Part shown: positions 11,918-23,563 of the stretch, one piece after another
Numbering within the stretch: position 1 is the stretch's first letter
Layout: each line of letters starts with the position of its first letter
The notes under the pieces: generated by a model
Told to the model about the DNA's origin: nothing
The model's input: the letters and a program-made list of their open reading frames with translations, nothing else
Databases searched by the model: none
Source: Melampsora larici-populina 98AG31
Lineage: Eukaryota; Basidiomycota; Pucciniomycetes; Pucciniales; Melampsoraceae
NCBI RefSeq assembly: GCF_000204055.1
Contig: NW_006768790.1
Span: 823,534-887,533, forward strand
DNA: 64,000 bases
Direction: 5' to 3'
Made by a program: the position numbers and the translations under genes

Positions 11918-12520
11918 TAGAGATAAGGAATATAGATCATTATGCTCGAAGGGAACAGGATTATGATGTGGATTTAAACCAGAGGGTAAAAAGCAACAGC
12001 ACGCGAGCCAAAACCGAGACCTTCCCACACTGCGTCTCGCACCTCGAGGACTTTGATAATTTTAGTTTTATACTCATGTCAAGAGTTAGAGTGTGCGGGA
12101 AAGAAAACTGATGGAACACTTTATTCCTCGACTACGAGTCGAAACGAGAGAAGCCCGTGTAGCGACCTGTAGCGACTCGTTGTCAATATTCCCTGCTCAC
12201 AGCTATTCTCAAGAGAACACCTCTACAAAGTTAACAAAGTCCCTGTCATCTGAGGTTTTGTTTCTGAACTCATTTTAACAATTCAACCAAATCAAGATGA
12301 ATAACATGACTAATGCTTAATAATTTCAATTTCAATTACAAGAATGTGAAAACGAAAACCCAACAAACTTAAGTTTTTAAATTCTGACTCATGAACTCTA
12401 ATTTTCTTTTTAATTAATTAAATCTTAAACATGATCATTTACATACATCTTTTTGTTTTTGATTACATTTCAACACACTTCAACTCATGATTTGTAAAAT
12501 CTACCTCAAAACACCTTCCA
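11918..12520. promoter_or_regulatory. Displaced upstream region of the secreted-protein gene; Las17 3' flank
   Basis: By the logic of the transposon insertion, this is the original 5' flank of the secreted-protein gene (minus strand), now about 1.3 kb from its ATG. I see no unmistakable TATA box. The part nearest 12520 is the 3' flank of the Las17 gene and is AT-rich. The plus frame 12093-12278 has no recognisable content. Confidence 0.4.
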
Positions 12521-14531
12521 TTAATCCCATTCATCATCACTTCCTCCTCCTTCTTCATCACTATCATCTCCCATTGTACCTTTTCTTTTATTCAATGCAG
12601 CAGCTAATGAAGCTGCCAGATCTCCACCTCCTCCACCTTCTCCACCTCCTGTATCTGGTTTTGTTGTGCTACTCGTGGATTGACTTAATGGATTACGTGT
12701 TGAATCAGAATTACTCTGAGGTGTCTAAAATTAGATTATTCAATATCAGTATTCAAACGACTTGATATGGGTTTTATTGTGATTTATCTTCACTCACTTT
12801 TTTAAGTACATGGATTCCTTTGCCTTGGATACTTGCCAATAAGTTTGCACGATCTCCTGCCACTGGGGTTAAAGAGGTCATAGACGGTGGTGGTGGTGCA
12901 CCTGCAGGTGGCGGAGGTGGTGGGGGCGGCGCTGCGGCACTAGGGGCGGGAGGTGCTGGCGGGGCGGGAGGTGCTGGTGCTGGAGGTGCTCTTGATTGAC
13001 TCATCGGTGGAGCGGGAGGTGGAGGTGGGGCTGCTGGTACACTCGAGGTAGATGACGGGGGTGGTGGAGCGTTTGATCGAGCAGCTGGTGAAGGGATGAC
13101 AGGTGGGGCTGGACGAGATGGTGCATGAGTGGAAGGTGGTGGACGAGAAGGTGGTGGGATGGTCTGAGTCGTGGTTGGTGCTCCTATTGAAGAAGAAGTA
13201 GTATCGTCCGGAGTGCTATTGCCATTGCGTCGAGGAGCTGGTGGTGCGGGCGGTTTGACACGCTTAGACGTGATCGGAGCGGTGACTGAGGGTGGTGGAA
13301 CTCTAGAGACAGGTGGGATCGGGGGACCATTCGAACGACCTGGTGCTGAAGAATTAGAATTAGATAGGATTTGATTCACACCACCAGCTGAATTAACAAA
13401 TTCCTTGATAAAGTCTTCATTCTTGCTAATATCATCCTAGAAAAAGGTTAACAAATTTTAAAAGTTTCAGGATATCTAAAGATTGAAAGAGTCATGAAAG
13501 AAAAGAACATGATTTTACCTGACTGAATCCCATGCTGGATAAATTAGTCAAGAGTTGAGCCCATGAAGGATCGACATTTTCGGTTGTGAAACCAAGTTTA
13601 CTATCATATCCCATATGAGCCACGCGCTAGGATTGGATTCATTAGTAACTGAAAAACAATCATAGTCGAGATACAAGAAATTAATGAGAGACCTACTCGG
13701 AATCCACTAGGAGCACCGATCATACTTTTATCGATCCCACCCTTCTTTTTACCATTTACGACTGGCGAGACTTGTGGAGATGTAGTTTCAACAGGTGTAG
13801 ATTTACTTGATGATTTGCCTGTAGATCGGAAATACAATGGCTCATGTCAGGGTCTGGGTTCAGAACTCAAGAGCCAACAGACCGAAGTAATTGAGAAGGT
13901 GACATACTGGCATATTTGGATCGATTGATCACTTTTTTATATATAGTTGAAGCTTCGTCTTCATTCGAAAATACAAAAGCTATCATACATTCCTAAGTCA
14001 AAAGTGCCCAACAAAAGAAAGGATCAGGAAAGAACCATCAATAATTCAATAGGATTAGGTATTTAAGTTGAACAAGTAAATTGAGACTTACATCACCTTG
14101 AAAACTATGCCAAAAAGTACGTTCTTGAACATAACCAAATACACCTTTTCCAGGATGACCTGATCCATCTTCATAAATTTCATGTTCCCAAATCGTACCA
14201 CGAGTACCTTCTAAATCAATTAGTTTAAACCAAAATTGATTTAATTGATTTGAAGAAGTTGAACGACCAAAAGTTAAAGCTCCTGATAAACCTGTAAATG
14301 ACCAACTGAAATGTTCATAGTTGAAACGAAACAAAAAACACGTATGTATGATTAGATCGGGTCTTTGTCTTGACTGTTGTTGAAAACTTTCAAAGATTTT
14401 TCGTACTGATTTGGATCTGGATAAGCGTAATAAATTCGACAAATTCCTGCTGCTAAGATCTTGTGATAATTAGTTGGTAAACTTTTCTTAATTGTAGCCT
14501 TCTCATTCGCTGTAAAACTTGAAGAAGGCAT
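12521..14531 (-). CDS. LAS17: Las17/WASP-family actin nucleation-promoting factor
   Basis: Seven minus-strand exons: 14407-14531, 14092-14305, 13908-13992, 13697-13818, 13519-13626, 12798-13436, 12521-12724. All are GT-AG and in frame, giving 498 residues. Residues 1-140 form a WH1/EVH1 domain (KILAAGICRIYYAYP, FWFKLIDLEGTRGTIWEHE, FHSFQGD-type end, ECMIAFVFSNEDEA). About 174-190 is a CRIB/GBD motif (MIGAPSGFR-RVAHMGYD). About 240-410 is proline-rich for profilin/SH3 binding. About 413-431 is a WH2 actin-binding motif (RANLLASIQGKG). The end is acidic with a tryptophan (DDSDEEGGGSDDEWD), which binds Arp2/3. It activates Arp2/3 at endocytic actin patches. A retained CRIB is normal for basidiomycete WASPs but is lacking in budding-yeast Las17. 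The start is the ATG just before PSSSFTANEK. Confidence 0.95.
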
Positions 14532-15600
14532 GTTGGATTTTGATCGAAAGGTTGAGCCAATGTAAGTTGAGGTGAATGGTTTGTTCGATTGAGTTTCTAA
14601 AGGTGAATGATAAGAGAAGTGCACTGCCAAGTCAAATTGGATCTGAAATAGGAAAGTTCAACAAAATCAATGCTAGCCTCAACAGAACACTCAGCATAAA
14701 GACAACCCTTTACGTTACATATGAAATTACACATGACATCCACATGTAAACATAAAGCAGCGTCTTTCAAACTTGATCAATCACAACCTCAAAGAGAACA
14801 CAAATTGTACGGAGCACAGCATCATCAGTTTAACTGGGCCAGGTTAATTGATATACCGTCAAGATCAATACTAACACCACATCGGATCATCAAGTTCCAC
14901 AAAGTCCCGGTAATTTTCTTCGAAGTCCTTGTTTGCCATGATTTTTTATAGTTTCCTTCAAAAGCTTGCCCCGTACATAGGTTCCAATACAAACACTTGA
15001 GTAAAGCAGTTAGTAAAAATCACTTTCGATGGCGCTCATCCTAACCTCTGCTAGGCATATTCATGGGAATGGTGATCTTGAGGAACAAGGAGAACGTTGT
15101 GTCCCGATTCCCAGGCCAATTGGCCGTGGTGCGGTGGAAGCGTATTGACAGTTGACTCGATCACAAGCGCGCATGTGCTGACCACCGCATATCTTGGCAT
15201 CTTACCATACCGGCAATTTATGCAAGATACACCACGAGGACACTCATCTACATTCAGGATGTCATCTGTCCACTACTACTCGGGTATGAATGTATTGAGT
15301 GTATGAAATCTATTAATTTCAGGTTGTTAAGTTTGTTACTATGGTCAAACTCAACATATGTTCCAAAGTAGGAGATGCTCTCCTATGAGTTCTTTGTAAC
15401 CAACACGTAGTGTAATCTACTATGCGGTGGTGTGGGGGTGTGCCCCGAAGGGGCAGGCTCCTGGAGATAGACGTCTATCACCAGGTCATGCCTATCCCTT
15501 CGGGGTGATAACAAAGAACCCGAGGAGGGTTTCTCTTCCCCCTAACTCACGGGGATTGAGCCGTGAGCCTAGAGAAACCCCACTCCTCAGGCACCGTGAG
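14532..15600. other. Las17 upstream region and spacer
   Basis: The bases next to 14531 should contain the Las17 promoter and leader; no clear TATA box is visible. The rest holds short frames without recognisable content. Bases 15425-15515 include the GC-rich hairpin TGCCCCGAAGGGGCA, and may be near the 3' end of the neighbouring retroelement. Confidence 0.35.
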
Positions 15601-15919
15601 TTCTTCTTATTCTGTGTGTGACTGACGCGCGCAGATAAAGAGCTGTACACAACTATCAACAATGATCTGCAATAGGATTTCATTTGTACAGCTCATCCTC
15701 TGTACAAGCTCATTCAAACTTTGTGCGCCCTCTCTCCGCTTGTGTAACTTTATGGATAAGGTTTCACCACGTACAAAGAGTTCGGACCAACAACTCCAGA
15801 ATGATTTTCTTCCGTCACTCGTCAATCTATTTACAAGTTCTAGCAACAGCTGTGCCTGTTTTATTCTCTACCTCTTCTTCTTCTCAGGCAGGGAGTCTTT
15901 CTACTACTCGGACTCCTCT

Positions 15920-17443
15920 TTACTTCCAGATTAGGTCGTTCAGCAATCTTTTCGTCTTCTCCATTTCTTTGTCTGAGAATTTGCGTAAATAAATCAAGTA
16001 TGCATTTGATGCCCAACGGCCACATCTTTTCACTTCCTCTCTATCTGCCCCTAGATTCCATCGCAGCAAAGCTCCGCCTATTCTGAATGAATGGCCATAG
16101 AGCATCTGTTTCGACTTCGGGCGTTTCGTATTCCAAACAGTGCGTAAGTTCTTAATCGTCTCTAGCTTTCCTAGCCGTTTCTTCCTTCCTTCTATTGACA
16201 CAGTGAAAATCTCATCACTCGGTTTCCTCAGCCTCAAGACTGACCACTCTTCTAGCATCGACACCGGGTCTAACAAGGAATTCTGTCTATGCAGTATTAT
16301 CGCTTGCACCTCCCCTGGCTTTGCTGTTTTGGCGTTATGGAGATATATCTTGACCGTCATTCGATCTTCACTCCACTCTACATCATCCCATCTCGGCAAC
16401 CTTTTCTTCGGATCGTCCGATATAAGTTCTCCCAAACGCGCAGTACCCCAGAAAGCAACTAATGCCACTGTCAATTGAGCTAACCCCAGCTCTCCTTGGT
16501 CTGGCAGGACGTCTAGCAACACTATTAAATCCGATATCGTTACTGGCGGCCTCTTCTGTTTGATTAAGTTGAAACGAGCTTCTATAGTCCTCGATGCCTT
16601 CAACAACGTTTTCACTGCCTCGTTTGCATCCTGTGGATAATCTTCACCGTGGTATGAATGCCATGCTTTTATACCTGCGATGTACGCTTTCAAGGTTGAG
16701 TACTTCACCGATTCATCTTCTTCCGCTACTTCTACACTCTTCCTTGACGACCAGACAACAAATTCTTTCAACAATTTCGCTGATATCGGTAAAAGTTGAT
16801 CCTTTTCGATACCCTTCACTTTAGCAAACCGATGTAATTTAACCACACCTGAGTTGTAGCTCTTCAATGTACCATTGCTCCACGCTCCCCTCAGAAAATG
16901 TTGTTTTACTGGGTCGAGATCTGTCGTGTCAACACCTAAAGCATCTTTCTTGAATACCCCGAATGGGTTCGTTGCTTTCTTCAAGGACTTCAAATTCACC
17001 AACGTCATATCCCGACTTCTGCTCTGAGATGCTAAAATCAGATTTATGCTTCTGAGCGACTTCTCAATATGGAACACAGACTCACCTTTGACTTCACTCT
17101 GAACTCCAACTGTCTCTAACGTCGTGGATTTCTTTGGTGGGAAAACTTGCCTAAGAATGAACCTCAAGTCTTCCGGAACTTCAACTAGAACTTCATTGAA
17201 CCACAACAACTTCCCCAGCCACCCTCTAGAGAGTGCATCTGCATCGTTGCCCTTTGAGGTTACTCGTTTCGCCGCGATGTCACAGCCTAAATTAGTAAGT
17301 AACCATTGTACCCTTTTCCACTCTTCGTTTACTCCTTCATCTTTAGACTTCCGTTTCTTGACCGCTGACTGAGAAGTTGTATTGTCTGTCCATACTAGGA
17401 ACTTTTTCCCTGTTCGGCCGACTCCCATCAGTACTCCAGTCAC
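15920..17443 (-). CDS. RNase H-like C-terminus plus tyrosine recombinase of DIRS-like element
   Basis: The first ~100 residues complete an RNase H-like fold (FLVWTDNTTSQSAVKKR, then GNDADALSRGW). The rest is a tyrosine recombinase: an arginine in FWGTARLGELI, the H-x-x-R box in YGHSFRIGGALLRW, and a candidate nucleophile tyrosine in NAYLIYLRKF shortly after. The enzyme would insert the circular cDNA without target-site duplication. The listed start is a GTG; the true N-terminus probably comes from the upstream RT frame by splicing or frameshift, since RNase H is divided between the two ORFs. Confidence 0.8.
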   Translation of the reverse strand: MTGVLMGVGRTGKKFLVWTDNTTSQSAVKKRKSKDEGVNEEWKRVQWLLTNLGCDIAAKRVTSKGNDADALSRGWLGKLLWFNEVLVEVPEDLRFILRQVFPPKKSTTLETVGVQSEVKGESVFHIEKSLRSINLILASQSRSRDMTLVNLKSLKKATNPFGVFKKDALGVDTTDLDPVKQHFLRGAWSNGTLKSYNSGVVKLHRFAKVKGIEKDQLLPISAKLLKEFVVWSSRKSVEVAEEDESVKYSTLKAYIAGIKAWHSYHGEDYPQDANEAVKTLLKASRTIEARFNLIKQKRPPVTISDLIVLLDVLPDQGELGLAQLTVALVAFWGTARLGELISDDPKKRLPRWDDVEWSEDRMTVKIYLHNAKTAKPGEVQAIILHRQNSLLDPVSMLEEWSVLRLRKPSDEIFTVSIEGRKKRLGKLETIKNLRTVWNTKRPKSKQMLYGHSFRIGGALLRWNLGADREEVKRCGRWASNAYLIYLRKFSDKEMEKTKRLLNDLIWK

Positions 17444-17566
17444 TCTCTACTACAAGGATCGAGTAGCTGACTCACCTGCTACATGCCGCAACTTACTTAG
17501 CACGACTAAGCCTAATCTGATCGCTATGGTTTTGGCCCAAGCAATCGACCTTTTGCCTTCTACCAT

Positions 17567-19018
17567 TTACAACATCTGCCAACCTTGTTTAAATTCAAAA
17601 CACGCCCACTGTTCCCCAATTAACACCCCGATCCCGAACGATGACGAAGCGTCTCCGACCCACGCTATTTCTATCGCCTTTGGAGAAGGAATCAGAGCTC
17701 TTGACTGGAAGGTGTGTAAACATCTTGCCCATTCTTCCAAATCAGGTCTCACATACTGAGGAACGTGTCGTAGAGCAGCTTTATTTACCCATTCTTTCAG
17801 CCATTTATAGAACAAACACATATAAGCTTTCATATGAGGAACGATATACACTGTGTGTACTAACTTCCCCAACAGGCTCTCAATCGTGTTGAATGCCCAC
17901 GGGTTTTCTTGATGTAGTAAGTCGAATATCAATTGTTTTCTCTCCCGTAATTTCTCTTCCGGAAGTCTAACAGTATGTTCTTTTCCATTCCAGATAAAAC
18001 CAACATAGTGTTGCTCGGTTGCGAACTCATGGTTTTTTGCCGGATTCGTCTGGACTCCCAAACTATTGCTCAATGTCGTCACATCTGCTAAAGACGACAA
18101 ATCTCCTGGCCTCCTGAATATCAAGTTGTCGTCAACCCATCTGAAAATCTTCCTCACATTCAAGATTTTCTCCATGATGATCTTCCAGACATGCGCTGGG
18201 GCTCCAAAAACACCACAACTCGCCACTCCGCCGAAACCTACAGCTAAGTCTACCCAAACTCTTCCTTGAAAATCTAAAATACATAAAAATCTCCGCTGAC
18301 TAGGATGCAAAGGTAGTTGCCTATAAGCCTTCTGCCAGTCGAATATGGCCATCTCCCATTCTCCAGGATTTTCTTGAAAAAAGATTGCAACTTTATCGAA
18401 GTCGTCCCAGTAAGTTCCATAATTCAGCTTATTTACGAAAGAATTTACTGACGGCAAGCCTTCTTCGTTTTTAGGATATGATAGATCATTTACCATTCTA
18501 ATGGAACCGTCTCCATTTACAGCGCTCCCCATCGGATTTGACCTAAAAAAGCCAAATTGCTTATAAACTTCTTCGTGTGTAAACGGTCCCGCGACTCTTC
18601 CTGCTCTTAACTCTTTCTCCAGCGTGATTTCAATTTGATTTTGAGCCGACTTCGCCGATCTATGATTGTTTGGTGTATACCAAGGTAAGTCTCCTAAATC
18701 ATGTTGAGGTATACCTAAGCAAAACCCATGTTTGAAACCATTGGTAATATATGGTATATCTTTTTCTAGACCGACTTCCTTCATTAACTCTGACAATTCT
18801 TCTATCACCATTTTACATGACACCGGGGCCGGCCACATATTCTGAACTGGAACAGCGAATATTTTCCTCTGCCAGAATGGGATAGGATTCTTCTTCGACT
18901 TAATCGCCTCGTCTTCACTACTGCTCGACTGCGATGTCTCGGCCTCCTTCTCCATCAACTCTCGTATCCTGTTCTCAACCTCACGAAGGACACTGCCTCT
19001 CAGAGAATTCGGAGGCAT
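17567..19018 (-). CDS. Reverse transcriptase of DIRS-like element
   Basis: The frame begins MPPNSLRGSVLREVENRIRE. It carries RT motifs RMVNDLSYP, AIFDWQKAYRQLPLHP, VDLAVGFGGVASCGVFGAP and the catalytic FRWVDDNLIF. It ends in the start of an RNase H-like domain (WVGDASSSFGIGVL) at an in-frame TAA (17567-17569). The frame then stays open for about 30 more codons (EGKRSIAWAKTIAIRLGL) that clearly belong to the same domain. The TAA is therefore a disabling mutation or a recoded stop. The 5' side probably receives the end of gag through an intron starting GTGAGT near 19314. Confidence 0.8.
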   Translation of the reverse strand: MPPNSLRGSVLREVENRIRELMEKEAETSQSSSSEDEAIKSKKNPIPFWQRKIFAVPVQNMWPAPVSCKMVIEELSELMKEVGLEKDIPYITNGFKHGFCLGIPQHDLGDLPWYTPNNHRSAKSAQNQIEITLEKELRAGRVAGPFTHEEVYKQFGFFRSNPMGSAVNGDGSIRMVNDLSYPKNEEGLPSVNSFVNKLNYGTYWDDFDKVAIFFQENPGEWEMAIFDWQKAYRQLPLHPSQRRFLCILDFQGRVWVDLAVGFGGVASCGVFGAPAHVWKIIMEKILNVRKIFRWVDDNLIFRRPGDLSSLADVTTLSNSLGVQTNPAKNHEFATEQHYVGFIWNGKEHTVRLPEEKLRERKQLIFDLLHQENPWAFNTIESLLGKLVHTVYIVPHMKAYMCLFYKWLKEWVNKAALRHVPQYVRPDLEEWARCLHTFQSRALIPSPKAIEIAWVGDASSSFGIGVLIGEQWACFEFKQGWQML

Positions 19019-19313
19019 CTCCTCACTAACTCGACTGAAGCAAAAAAGGGTTGATTACGACGAAGAATGTCAACTTAGAATCAGATTTCAACCACATTCA
19101 TGTACTCTCTCTCCAATAATTCACAAGCTATAGCGTACCACAACAAGAGCAAAACCCATCCCAACAATTCAAAAGGAATAAGTAAGAAACAACAATTTCC
19201 ATATAGTATTTGGCAGTCCAACCAAGTCAATAACATCCATCATTTCCGAAATCGATCACAACTCAATCAGTCTCTACTGTTTCTCACTTCTTCAGAACAA
19301 CATAAGGTACTCA

Positions 19314-21879
19314 CACAGTCTGCACATCTTGTGCCTGCGTCTTCGGTGCTCCTGTGTTCACATTTTGTTTGTTGTTCTTGTTATAGAACCAAGGTTTAGT
19401 AGTTGATGTCTGATTCACTGGAGTAGACGAGTTGTTCGAGTCTCCTTTAGCGCCAACAAATTCATAGTTAGTTGTTATCTCATCCTTATCAAATTCAACA
19501 GTCTCTGCACTTACCACCTGAAGGTTCTTCTGCATTTCGCTGGGTTTGATTGAATTGGAAGTTATTATGGTAATTGGGTCTCTTATGGTAAGATCTCTTG
19601 TTGCCATTTCCTCGTTTGCCTCGATTACTGGCTGAGTTTGAGTTCACCTCTACCACTCTCTCTGTGATGGCTGCTAACCCACTCCGAACCGTTTGTCTTC
19701 CTGTCGAGAAGTCATAGCCGAATTTCTGGCCACCCGGAGCGTACGGGTTATCAACGTATTGGAGATCTCCTGCTCTGTCTGCCGCGAACTTTGCTTTCTG
19801 GACAACTTTATCCTGAACTCCATTCGGGATCTTGATCACATCTTTCAACACCGTTTTGCCTTTAACTTTTGACTTAATCAACTTCCGTCTTCTAAAAATG
19901 ACTGTCCTCACTTTCAAATGATACTTCAATCCTATCATCCAGCAATTATAAGCTTTCTTCAAATCGGAAACTATCTTCTTGTGTTTTACCACATAATCTG
20001 CGTACGTATCCAAACCATAGATTTCTCTAGCATACCGCTCTTCCAAATCGCACATCTCTATGAAATCACCGTACGTAAGTTGTTTTTCCAGAAGTTTCAA
20101 TGAAGTCTTTGACACATCCAGCTTATTCTTCGTCTTCTGATCTTTCTGATCGTGATCGTCATCATGATAGCTCTCTAGCAAAGCGGTATTAAACAGCGTT
20201 AAGGGTACATAAGCTCTCAACTTTCTAAATCCCTTGTCCCACTTGTCTGGCAAGTCTGGTAAATCTGCAGAATCGAAATCCGTAATGTCATAACCGAGTT
20301 CCGCTTTCTCAACATCTGAATCGTCATCTGAGGAATCTTCTTCCGACGGAGAATCATCGTCGGATGATGAAGAGTAGGACTTCTCCGAAGAATCTGAGTC
20401 ATCTGCCTTTTTCTTCTTCAGGCTAGTTTTCTTCTTTTTCTTTTTCTTCTTCGGTTTAGAAGTGTCTGAACTATCTGACGAGGACGGGTCATCTCGTTTC
20501 TTTTTCTTAGATCGAGAGATATCTAGTACGTCCGACTCATCTTGCAACGTGTCCAACTGTCCTGCTTTCTTCTTCCCTTTTCTCTTCTTCTTATGACTAA
20601 CTAACGGGATTTGACTAACTGACGGGATTTGTTCTACTTGAACCACTTCGTTCATCAAGGTCTCCTCTGCTTTCTTATTTGGTATCGAACCAGAGATAGA
20701 TGCTAGCAATTGACTCGAATCCATCAACGTTGAGTTTACGGTCGACTTTTGGGACTGTCCTTGCAATTGATGAGTTGCAAGAGGTTGTGACGCTCCAGAT
20801 TTGCTTGGAATCTTCGACTCTGATGGTTCATAGCCGTCATACTCCATCGACACCAGCAAGCCATATCTAGTATTAAACTCATCTATCAAACGCCTCGCCT
20901 CATTTCCATTCGAGGCATCTAAGGCACTAGTCAAGGCATTGATAAGCGCTCTACTGCCTTGATCCGGGTCTTTGTTTCCGGGTTCGCGTAAAGCTAAAAA
21001 CCACATCCAAACAAAAGATTTGTAAGTAATCTATCAATCTCTCTTCTCAATGGAATGAACAGATGATGAATGATGAACAGCAGCTAAGGATCTCTTCGCT
21101 TGTTATTACGCCATCCTAGCGCTTACTGCAGCTAGTATCGAGTACCTTCAACTTCTCGTTTGAATTGGGAACATTCTCATGCTCTCAATCTACTAAAAAA
21201 AGGTTGGAAAGGCCTCTTCATGATAAGGACGCTCAGCTCCAGATCACTACCCTTGTGTGCGCATATAGCAGCAACACCCAGACATGGATTTACCAGTCTC
21301 AACAAGGCGCTTCAAGCTGCTCTTGTTTCATCTCCTCTACCTCACTAAGAGGGCGCTCTAGGCAGCTTAGGAATGAGAGAGAGAAAAAATTCTTGGAAAA
21401 AGGAATCTTTAGAAACATAACCTACCATCTATCGGTACGCCATCATATACCTTCTTCTTTTTTGACTCTTCTTGCTGACGTTTCTCTTCTTCTCTTCTCA
21501 TCTCTATCTTCTCCAACTCTTTCTTCTTAAGTTCGAATGGCTTCACATCTCGAGAATCTGATTCTTCCTCCGACGACAATCCTGATGACCCTTCTTCTTC
21601 CTCGTCACCTCCGATCAATTGAAGTCTTTCTTTTCCAACCACCTTCTCCGACAATCCTTGTCTAGCTCCTGAGTTACTGCCACTCGCCAAATTTGGATCC
21701 ACGTAGTTCAGGTCACGTTCCTTGCCCTCTTCTCCTGATTTCGGGATCCTCGCTTCTGCTCTTCTCTTCCGTTCTTCAGCCTGTGCTACTTTCTTCTCTT
21801 CAGCTCCTTTAGTTGATGTTACCATCTCTTCAAGACGATTCTTAGTCGATAATAACTTTTCTTTTTGATCTTTGTTCAT
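19314..21879 (-). CDS. Gag-like protein of DIRS-like element, intron-split
   Basis: Exon 1 (21426-21879) starts at an ATG (MNKDQKEKLLSTKNRLEEM) and is rich in E, K and S. It joins at GATG/GTAGG to an exon from 20993 (ALREPGNKDPDQGSRA) with consistent phase. That exon has a long K- and S-rich stretch and a C-terminal basic region. A further intron (GTAAGTGC, branch-like CTAAC, acceptor near 19455) would lead to GDSNNSSTPVNQTSTTKPWF, ending at a GTGAGT donor near 19314. No CCHC knuckle is visible. Assignment rests on position upstream of RT and composition. Confidence 0.6.
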
Positions 21880-21900
21880 CTAAATGATAATAATAACGTG

Positions 21901-22340
21901 GTATAAGAGTGACAACTAAAGTCTTCTAACTTAAGTTTTATCTGCTTGAGGAAATAAGCTCTTTATATCACTAGATCAAAATTACTCCTCTTCTGGATTT
22001 CAATTAAATTCTACTCTATCTCTATTAAGATCTACTCTTATGATAGTATATGCTAAATTTATTTTCGAGCGTTGAATTCTAAGAGAAAATAGAAAGAGAG
22101 AAATAACCAAGCTGGGGAGAGAAATGAGTTGGCGACTGTGGAGGAGAGAGAGGAAAACTTTTTCCTCTTCTGCTCGTCAGCCACAAGCCACTCTCCTCTC
22201 GCCTTCCGGGCTCGGTACTCTGCCCGGGATTTCTCCCAGTACTTGGTTACTTCTCTACCCTCGGTATTGGACTACAGTTTACCGTCGCGGGCTTGGGGGT
22301 AAACTATCAATTTTTGCAGAGGGCAAGACATCCTGACACG
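21901..22340. other. 5' flank of the DIRS-like element
   Basis: AT-rich sequence to about 22100, then a GC-richer stretch. It probably includes the element's leader or left terminal repeat, but I found no matching copy at the other end. No gene. Confidence 0.3.
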
Positions 22341-22830
22341 GTGGTCTGCAAGGCGTCCACCGGATATCCCCCTCAGACACCGTCACGGAGCGTTACAAGA
22401 TGTGCTCGGACTGAGGACACCGCCATGGCGTCCAAAGGATGAAGTGAGGATGTCCCACCTCAGGGTCATCTCAATGATGTCCCGACTTGGGATGCCAGCC
22501 CTATGTCTCGATGTAGGACGGTCGGGACATCCTCCTGCAAAAAGATGCCTTTGTGGTGTAGAAACTTTGCATCTACCGCTTGGAAAATGTAAATACTAAA
22601 CTTAACTAAGCCCTTTTTCCGAGCCGGCCACGTCCGCTCTCAAAGAGGGGCTTAGGGCTGGCTTATACCTCGCCTTGGGTCTAAGAGTCAGACCGGCAAG
22701 GTTTTCAAGCGCTTTTGCTTGAAATCCCTTTTTGAGAGCTCTACACGCCGTGCAACCTAGAAATAAATTCAAAGCTCTTCTGCTGCTCCAGGCTTCTCCC
22801 CATACGGACGTGGTCGCGTCGGAAGAGGGG
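22341..22830 (-). repeat. Dispersed repeat, inverted relative to 45690-45960
   Basis: Blocks including GGACATCCTCCTGCAAAAAGATGCC, a stretch around GTAGAAACTTTGCATCTACC and CGGCCACGTCCGCTCTCAAAGAGGGG recur in reverse orientation at 45727-45860. The family seems to be part of, or carried by, the inverted-repeat element at 45654-46612. No coding capacity is seen. Confidence 0.6.
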
Positions 22831-23563
22831 CCTAGTTAATCTTGAACGTGTACACCATTAAGCAAAAGAGAACAGAGGTGCTTCATGCACTTCACTGGGT
22901 ACATACATACGTAATTCAAAGTAGGGAGTATTACTATCAAGTAGGCTTTTTCTGCTGCTTGTGTTGAGCTTTCCCACTGCATTAACGAGCAACTGGCTCA
23001 GGCCCTCCTGCCCAGCAAACGAGCAGAGGCCTGCCACGAGCCTTATTGTATATGAGGGAAAGAAACTCCCTTGCGGGTACAGGTGAATAGGGTGATCATC
23101 ATTACCTTATACGCTACCCCCTCGTGGTCTAGCAGCTTTGACCCTTTTGCGCCGGGCACTGGGATGCAGGGGATAAATTCATCCAGTTCTAGAAGGATGT
23201 GAAGGATATAGTTTTTCGATATACGGGCTTCCGGTTTCATAGTTGTCAAAGTTAATGAATGTAGATACATATTCGCTTGTTCTGCTAGCTCTGAGAACTG
23301 AGTCAAACCTCATCTCACTCGTGTGTCTCTGAGCGTGCCCGGTTGGGCAATCTCGGATAGGCGGTTTGAGAAATCTTAATCAAGCTGCTGGTTCTTTCAT
23401 CAGAAACATTTAAACGTCACACTTTGAAGATTACTGGGAGAGAAGACGAACTCCTACATTCCATATTCCTTAATCTTTCAAAATCTCTTGAAAATAAAAT
23501 CTCTATCCTTCAAAGCGATTACGTCCTCCACTTACTTTGTACCCACAAACTCAGCAAGAAGAT
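22831..23563. other. Spacer upstream of the 23.6-kb membrane-protein gene
   Basis: No supported gene. Short frames (minus 23043-23306, plus 23424-23621) lack recognisable features. The part nearest 23563 should hold the promoter of the downstream plus-strand gene. Confidence 0.35.

Larger units (their letters stand above)
15601..21900 (-). mobile_element. DIRS-like tyrosine-recombinase retrotransposon
   Basis: On the minus strand a gag-like protein, a reverse transcriptase, an RNase H-like domain and a tyrosine recombinase follow in that order with no integrase or aspartic protease. That order defines the DIRS/YR retroelement group. Several ORF boundaries carry good splice signals in consistent phase. 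I could not find the inverted or split direct terminal repeats expected for this group, so the limits given are only those of the coding part plus short flanks. Confidence 0.7.

Noticed and set aside
13171..13374. Plus-strand glycine-rich ORF opposite Las17
   Set aside because: It is the antisense shadow of the proline-rich coding exon.
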